Positions 59,640-64,000 of a DNA stretch of 64,000 nt are shown in pieces; the stretch's first letter is position 1, and each line of letters begins with the position of its first letter. The notes below the pieces were generated by a model. The model saw only the letters and a list, made by a program, of their open reading frames with translations, ran no database searches and was not told the origin of the DNA. Position numbers and translations under genes: made by a program. Source of the stretch: Clostridia bacterium (GTDB lineage: Bacteria; Bacillota; Clostridia; Christensenellales; Aristaeellaceae); contig JAFZPV010000048.1 of NCBI GenBank assembly GCA_017552535.1, positions 33,707 to 97,706 on the forward strand, written 5' to 3'.

Positions 59640-60311
59640 ATGGAGTACCGGCACGAGATCAAGCATTTCATAAGCGCCGCGGACGCCGCGGCGATCAAAA
59701 ACAACATGAGAGCCGTGGCGTCGATAGACCCGCACGCGAAGCAGGACGGATGCTACCGCATCCGCAGCCTGTATTTCGACGATCTGAACGACACGGCCCT
59801 TTGGGAAAAGCTGGACGGCGTGAATGAAAGGCGGAAGTTCCGCATACGCTATTACAATGACGACCTCAGCTACATCATGCTGGAATGCAAGATGAAGCGC
59901 GACGGTGTCGGCTGCAAGCTGCAGCAGCGCCTTACGCAGGAGGAGCTGCGCTGCATCCTGGACGGCGACACGCGGTGGATGGTGTCCAGCGGCAAGCCGC
60001 TGCTGATCGCGCTGTATACGGAAATGAAGGCACGCGGGCTCAGGCCCAGATGCGTGGTGGAATACATGCGCGTGCCCTTCGTGTACGGCCCGGGCAACGT
60101 ACGGGTGACGATAGACTGGAACATCCGCACCGGCCCGCCCGGACAGTTCATGGACCCGAACGGGCTGACCCTGCCGGTGGACGGCGATCCGATGCTGCTT
60201 GAAATCAAGTGGGACGAATACCTGCCTTCCGTCATACGCAGGGCCGCCGCGCTGAAGGGCCGCGGTCCCACCGCTTTTTCCAAATACGCCGCCTGCCGGA
60301 TTTACGGCTGA
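59640..60311 (+). CDS. VTC-domain (polyphosphate polymerase-like) protein
   Basis: The 223-residue protein matches the VTC domain, the tunnel enzyme that makes polyphosphate in yeast; bacterial versions are widespread in Firmicutes. Arg/Lys-rich strands lie at Arg-Tyr-Glu-Ile-Lys-like starts (residues 3-8), Tyr-Arg-Ile-Arg-Ser-Leu-Tyr-Phe-Asp near 40-48, Lys-Phe-Arg-Ile-Arg-Tyr-Tyr near 64-70, and Glu-Ile-Lys-Trp near 180-184, as expected for the basic tunnel. AGGAGGC precedes ATG 59640. It is the first gene of the VTC/DUF4956/CotH operon and its promoter carries a PhoP-like repeat box. Confidence 0.9.
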   Translation: MEYRHEIKHFISAADAAAIKNNMRAVASIDPHAKQDGCYRIRSLYFDDLNDTALWEKLDGVNERRKFRIRYYNDDLSYIMLECKMKRDGVGCKLQQRLTQEELRCILDGDTRWMVSSGKPLLIALYTEMKARGLRPRCVVEYMRVPFVYGPGNVRVTIDWNIRTGPPGQFMDPNGLTLPVDGDPMLLEIKWDEYLPSVIRRAAALKGRGPTAFSKYAACRIYG

Positions 60312-60357
60312 ACACAGCAATTGATAATCATGATATAAATGAACGGAGGATACCATC

Positions 60358-61029
60358 ATGACTTTCAGCGACATCTTCAAATCATCGTTCCTGGAGAACG
60401 TTACCGCCGTCTCCCTCACTGACATGGCGCTGGCACTGGCGCTGAGCTTCTGCCTGGGCCTGTTTATCTACTTCGTATATAAAAAGACCTACTCCGGCGT
60501 GATGTTCAGCCGGACCTTCGGCGGGTCCCTGGTGGCCATGGCCATGATTACCACTATGGTGATACTGGCTGTCACGTCCAACGTCGTTCTGTCCCTGGGC
60601 ATGGTGGGCGCCCTGTCCATCGTTCGCTTCCGCACAGCCATCAAGGAGCCCATGGATATCGCTTTCCTGTTCTGGGCGATCGCAGGCGGCATCGTACTGG
60701 CTGCAGGCATGATCCCGCTGGCCATCGTGGGCAGCCTGATCATCGGCCTGATCATGATCGTGTTCTGCAACCGCAAAACGATCGAAAAGCCCTTCATCGC
60801 CGTGATCACGTGCCGGGACGGCGCGGCGGAAAAGCGGGTGGCGCAGTATCTGGACCAGCAGGTGAAAAAGGCCGTGGTCAAGAGCAAGAGCGCCCAGAAA
60901 GGCAATATCGAGCTGAGCTATGAGGTGTCCCTCAAGAGCGACGACACGGGCTTTATCACAGAGCTGTCTGATATGGACGGCGTGCTCAGCGCGGTGCTGG
61001 TGAGCTACAACGGCGATTATATGGGGTGA
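60358..61029 (+). CDS. DUF4956 membrane protein
   Basis: The 223-residue protein has four hydrophobic segments in the first 140 residues and a soluble C-terminal domain (145-223). It is a DUF4956-type protein, often encoded next to VTC-domain proteins. The Phe-Arg-Thr-Ala-Ile-Lys-Glu-Pro-Met-Asp segment near 85-95 is conserved. Its function is unknown, but the steady company with VTC and CotH suggests a membrane-linked role. ACGGAGGA precedes ATG 60358. Confidence 0.9.
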   Translation: MTFSDIFKSSFLENVTAVSLTDMALALALSFCLGLFIYFVYKKTYSGVMFSRTFGGSLVAMAMITTMVILAVTSNVVLSLGMVGALSIVRFRTAIKEPMDIAFLFWAIAGGIVLAAGMIPLAIVGSLIIGLIMIVFCNRKTIEKPFIAVITCRDGAAEKRVAQYLDQQVKKAVVKSKSAQKGNIELSYEVSLKSDDTGFITELSDMDGVLSAVLVSYNGDYMG

Positions 61030-61034
61030 GCGAA

Positions 61035-63296
61035 ATGCTCAAAAGCAAGACGACAGACCGGATCTGCTGTGCAGCGCTGGCAGCGATGCTGCTTCTGACC
61101 GCGCTGGTCTGGGCAGGCAAAGCGTCGGAAGGCAGGAAGAGCACGATCCAGGTAGGCTACGAAGGACTGTTCGATCAGAGCGACATTCATACCATCGACA
61201 TCGAGATCGCCGACTGGGACAGCTTTCTCGACAGTGCGACGCAGGAACTATACGCCGAGTGCAGCGTGACGATCGACGGTGAAAAGATCAGCAACGTGGG
61301 CATCCGCGGCAAGGGGAACACGTCCCTGTCCTCGGTAAGCACCATGGGCAGTGAGAAGTATTCCTTCAAGATCGAGTTCGACCAGTACGTCAAGGACCGC
61401 TCTTATCACGGGCTGGACAAGCTGAGCCTCAACAACCTGATCTACGACGCCACGATGATGAAGGATTATCTTGCGTACACGCTGATGAACCGCGAAGGCG
61501 TACCCGCGCCTCTGTGCAGTTTCGTTCAGATCACGGTGAACGGCGAGCCATGGGGGCTGTACCTCGCTGTTGAGGGCGTGGAAGACAGTTTCCTGGAGCG
61601 CAACAACATGACGACCGGCGATCTGTACAAGCCGGACAGCCTGTCCTTCGGCGGCGGCCGCGGCAACGGACGCGGGTTCGACTTTGAGCAGTTCAGGGTC
61701 AAAGACGGCGAGGACTCAGACGGCACACAAAGCGACAGTTCGTCCAAAGCGCCTTCCGGCAGCAGTTTTGGGGCTTTCGGCGATTTCAGCTTTGGAGGCC
61801 AGACGATGCCTTCCGGCTTTTCCGGCCAGATGCCTTCCGGCATGACCCCGCCGGACGGGGCCCCTGCACCGAATGGAGCGGACTTCTCCGGAAGCTTCCA
61901 GATGCCGGGAAGCGCAGGGACATCGGACGGATCGCTGGGTGAAGGCAGCTCAGGCGGTTTCTCCATGCCAGGAGGCATGGATTTCCCCGGCGGCATGGGC
62001 GGCTTCGGCGGGTTCTCCATGCCGGACGGTTCGGGTTCCGCAGGCGGATTCCAGATGCCCGGCGGGACCAGCGGGGAAGGCTTCTCCCGGCCCGGCGGCT
62101 CCGGTGAAGACGACACGGGCTTCCCGGCGGGCGGCATGGGCAACTTCAGCTTTGGCGGCGGCATGTTCAATTTCGGAACAGGCAGCAGCGATGTGCGGCT
62201 GCAATATACCGACGACGATCCCTCAAGCTATGCGAACATCTTCGACAGCGCAAAAACCACCGTCACCAAAAAGGATCAAAAACGCCTGATCGAAGCGCTG
62301 AAAACGCTCAGCAGCGAAAACGCCAGGGATGCCGTATTCACCGATGAGGTGATAAGCTATCTGGCCGTGCACGATTTTCTGCAGAACGACGACAGCTACA
62401 CCGGCATGATGGTGCACAACTACTACCTCTACGAGGAAAACGGCAGGCTGGCCATCCTCCCCTGGGATTACAACCTGGCCTTCAGCGGAATGGGCGGCGG
62501 CGGAGACGCTGCTGCCACCGTGAACAGCCCCATCGATTCCCCCGTCAGCAGCGGCAGCCTGAGCGACAGGCCGCTGGTAAGCTGGATCTTTGAAGACGAG
62601 GAAGCTCTGAAGCAGTACCACGAGGTGTACAGCCAGTTCATTGCCGACACCATCGAAAACGGCTGGCTGGAAGAAGAGATACAGCGCGTGGCGGCACTGA
62701 TCCGGCCCTATGTGGAAGCGGACAAAAACAGTTTCTTTTCCATGGAGGAATTCGATGCTGCCGTTGAAGCGCTTCAGACCTACTGCGCAAAGCGCGGCGA
62801 AAGCGTCCGCGGACAGCTGGACGGCACGATTCCTTCCACTTCCGAGGGACAGCGGAAAAACAGCAGCGTGCTGGTGGATGCCGGGGATCTGGACATCTCC
62901 GCCATGGGCTCGATGAACACGGGCGGCGGGGGACGCCAGGGCGGCTTCTCCATGCCGGACACAAGCAGCTTTTCCATGCCGGGTGCAGGCGGATCGGATT
63001 CTTTTCCCGGCAGCTCATCCGGGTCCCCGTCAGGCTTTTCGAAGCCGGATTCGATACCTTCGGGCAAACAGGGTGACAAAAGCGGCAATCCTGATGGCCG
63101 GGCTGAGGAAAGGGAGCAGAACGGACAGGACCGCCAGCCTGGTGAGCGCGAGCAGATACCAAGCGGGTTCACCCCGCCGGACAGCGGGATGCAGAACGGC
63201 CAGAGCAGCGGAAAATGGCTGACCGTCGGATTGTACGCGCTGATCCTGCTTGCGGCAGTTTTCGCCGTATCGCGGATCAAAGGCCATAACGCATAA
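61035..63296 (+). CDS. CotH-family protein kinase-like protein with low-complexity insertion
   Basis: The 753-residue protein starts with a hydrophobic segment (about 10-28) that is a signal peptide or anchor, and has a CotH domain: Asn-Asn-Leu-Ile-Tyr-Asp-Ala near 133-139, Trp-Gly-Leu-Tyr-Leu near 173-177 and Leu-Pro-Trp-Asp-Tyr-Asn near 475-480 with D478 as metal-binding Asp candidate. CotH proteins phosphorylate spore-coat proteins in Bacillus. An insertion of about 160 residues (225-385), rich in Gly, Met, Pro, Ser and Phe, splits the domain, and a related Gly/Met/Pro/Ser tail precedes a C-terminal membrane segment (730-748). ATG 61035 is preferred to GTG 61026, which overlaps the previous stop. 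Confidence 0.9.
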   Translation: MLKSKTTDRICCAALAAMLLLTALVWAGKASEGRKSTIQVGYEGLFDQSDIHTIDIEIADWDSFLDSATQELYAECSVTIDGEKISNVGIRGKGNTSLSSVSTMGSEKYSFKIEFDQYVKDRSYHGLDKLSLNNLIYDATMMKDYLAYTLMNREGVPAPLCSFVQITVNGEPWGLYLAVEGVEDSFLERNNMTTGDLYKPDSLSFGGGRGNGRGFDFEQFRVKDGEDSDGTQSDSSSKAPSGSSFGAFGDFSFGGQTMPSGFSGQMPSGMTPPDGAPAPNGADFSGSFQMPGSAGTSDGSLGEGSSGGFSMPGGMDFPGGMGGFGGFSMPDGSGSAGGFQMPGGTSGEGFSRPGGSGEDDTGFPAGGMGNFSFGGGMFNFGTGSSDVRLQYTDDDPSSYANIFDSAKTTVTKKDQKRLIEALKTLSSENARDAVFTDEVISYLAVHDFLQNDDSYTGMMVHNYYLYEENGRLAILPWDYNLAFSGMGGGGDAAATVNSPIDSPVSSGSLSDRPLVSWIFEDEEALKQYHEVYSQFIADTIENGWLEEEIQRVAALIRPYVEADKNSFFSMEEFDAAVEALQTYCAKRGESVRGQLDGTIPSTSEGQRKNSSVLVDAGDLDISAMGSMNTGGGGRQGGFSMPDTSSFSMPGAGGSDSFPGSSSGSPSGFSKPDSIPSGKQGDKSGNPDGRAEEREQNGQDRQPGEREQIPSGFTPPDSGMQNGQSSGKWLTVGLYALILLAAVFAVSRIKGHNA

Positions 63297-63304
63297 ACAC
63301 ATAA

Positions 63305-63335
63305 GCGAGGCGGTTCCGGAAAGGAACCGCCTCGC
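63305..63335. terminator. Perfect 13-base-pair stem between convergent genes, probable bidirectional terminator
   Basis: GCGAGGCGGTTCC (63305-63317) pairs with GGAACCGCCTCGC (63323-63335) through a five-base loop. The usual T tract is lacking on the right side and short on the left, so efficiency is uncertain. Confidence 0.6.
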
Positions 63336-63352
63336 GGGTATTAAGTGAACGT

Positions 63353-63784
63353 TCAGATGCGCTTTTTCCTGCGGCCCAGGATCTCGGAGAACACCACGCC
63401 CTCCAGAAGCCTTTGGGCCATATCATCCCGGCCCGTCTCCGCCTCCGGAACGGAGGTGGGTTCAGAAACGGTCTCCATTTCGTCATGACATGGATCTTCG
63501 CCCTCGTGAAACTCCTGCTGGCTGTCGAAACCTTCCAGATCGGTCTCAAAGGGCTGCTCAAGAGAGCCGTCCCCCATGAACTCGCTGCGCGGAAAAGAAG
63601 CGGCGGGCCTGCTTTCCTGCCTGAGGCCGTTGCCTGAAGCAGGCGCGGCACTGCCCGTGTTAACGCGGCGGCGGGGAGGCGTATTGGGCTGTGCCTTTTT
63701 CGCCTGCTGGCTCGCCTTTTTAAGCGACGATACCGCCCAGGAGATCAGAACGATGAAAAGTAACGGAAAGATTCCCGGCAACAT
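63353..63784 (-). CDS. Small single-pass membrane protein of unknown function
   Basis: The 143-residue protein begins with one hydrophobic helix (about 3-20), then a Lys/Arg-rich part, then a long acidic stretch rich in Glu, Asp and Pro, and ends Ser-Glu-Ile-Leu-Gly-Arg-Arg-Lys-Lys-Arg. A similar final Ser-Glu-Ile-Leu-Gly ending recurs in small membrane proteins of gut Firmicutes. It starts at ATG 63784 with GGGGTGA upstream, or at GTG 63793. It lies directly after the floA gene (stop at 63800), so both are probably co-transcribed; a role with the flotillin is an inference. Confidence 0.65.
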   Translation of the reverse strand: MLPGIFPLLFIVLISWAVSSLKKASQQAKKAQPNTPPRRRVNTGSAAPASGNGLRQESRPAASFPRSEFMGDGSLEQPFETDLEGFDSQQEFHEGEDPCHDEMETVSEPTSVPEAETGRDDMAQRLLEGVVFSEILGRRKKRI

Positions 63785-63799
63785 AGGCGTCACCCCGGA

Positions 63800-64000
63800 T
63801 TATTTGCCGACGGGAGGACGCTTGGCGGGTTCCGCGTTGGGTGCTGCGGCCTTGGCGATGCCGGTGCGCATCTCGGTGTCAGCGATGGTATTCTGCATGT
63901 TGTAGTAGTCCATCACGCCCAGCTTGCCGCTGCGCAGTGCGTCCGCCATGGCCTGGGGCACCTGCGCCTCGGCTTCCACGACCTTCGCGCGCATCTCCTG
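63800..64000 (-). CDS. floA: Flotillin-like protein FloA, C-terminal part
   Basis: The frame enters from the right edge and ends at TAA 63802-63800. The 66 residues visible match the C-terminus of FloA: Ala-Glu-Ala-x-Val-Pro-x-Ala-Met-Ala-x-Ala-Leu-Arg-Ser-Gly-x-Leu-Gly-Val-Met-Asp-Tyr and a following Met-Gln-Asn-x-x-Ala-Asp-Thr. FloA forms membrane lipid domains in Firmicutes. Its N-terminal anchor and SPFH domain lie beyond the window. Confidence 0.88.
   Translation of the reverse strand, partial: QEMRAKVVEAEAQVPQAMADALRSGKLGVMDYYNMQNTIADTEMRTGIAKAAAPNAEPAKRPPVGK

Noticed and set aside
1-64000. CRISPR arrays, tRNA or rRNA genes, transposases, phage genes
   Set aside because: None was seen while reading both strands; no regular repeat-spacer pattern or tRNA-like cloverleaf was evident.

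Overview
The window looks like chromosome from a high-GC, gut-type Clostridia (low-oxygen Firmicutes, perhaps Christensenellales-like; the taxon is an inference). Reasons: Shine-Dalgarno sites close to AGGAGG before almost every gene, many vegetative sigma-A promoters with 16-17 bp spacers, intrinsic terminators, a FloA-type flotillin, CotH and PepV-type proteins, a glycyl-radical enzyme with its activase, an Etf-linked lactate dehydrogenase, CUT2 sugar uptake, and no outer-membrane proteins. No rRNA, tRNA, CRISPR array, insertion sequence or phage gene was seen. Layout: 1-6 kb holds the tail of an unknown gene, a sialidase-like protein, then a leftward set (GDPD, metallo-beta-lactamase-fold protein, small exported protein, GHKL-ATPase-like protein, exported protein). 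6.2-7.8 kb is a cobalamin riboswitch unit driving one MtaA/UroD-like protein. 7.8-16.5 kb is a rightward run of an exported TPR/propeller protein, two alpha/alpha-barrel glycosidase-like proteins, a small protein coupled to a U32-like protein, an HExxH protein and an alkaline-phosphatase-fold protein. 16.6-19.1 kb encodes a DUF4342-like membrane protein and an OmpR-type two-component pair. 19.2-22.3 kb (leftward) is a glycyl-radical enzyme and activase. 22.4-27.3 kb (leftward) is a 1,564-residue exported repeat protein preceded by a leader peptide and an intrinsic terminator. 27.4-30.9 kb is the etfB-etfA-dehydrogenase lactate operon. 30.9-36.3 kb has divergent operons: PepV-like dipeptidase plus UroD-like protein, and fucose-isomerase-like protein, Nudix hydrolase and deacetylase-like protein. 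36.4-45.9 kb has an iron alcohol dehydrogenase, an oxidoreductase, leftward ROK kinase and GH9-like protein, and a rightward nagB, FAD oxidoreductase, STAS and UroD-like group. 46-54.6 kb is a polysaccharide region: leftward beta-helix protein and GH51; rightward GH18, GH32-like, BNR protein, SfsA and a methyltransferase. 54.6-59.5 kb is a complete CUT2 ABC transporter. 59.5-63.3 kb is a VTC/DUF4956/CotH operon. The window ends in a small membrane protein and the 3' end of floA (leftward). Functionally, the genes describe a fermenter living on host or plant glycans: exported and intracellular glycosidases, sugar-phosphate entry (ROK kinase, NagB), ABC uptake, lactate oxidation by probable electron confurcation, and radical chemistry on an unknown substrate. 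The most unusual items are the attenuator-like leader before the giant repeat protein, the solitary MtaA-like gene under B12-riboswitch control, the uncharacterised glycyl-radical enzyme, and an OmpR/PhoP-type direct-repeat box before the VTC/CotH operon.
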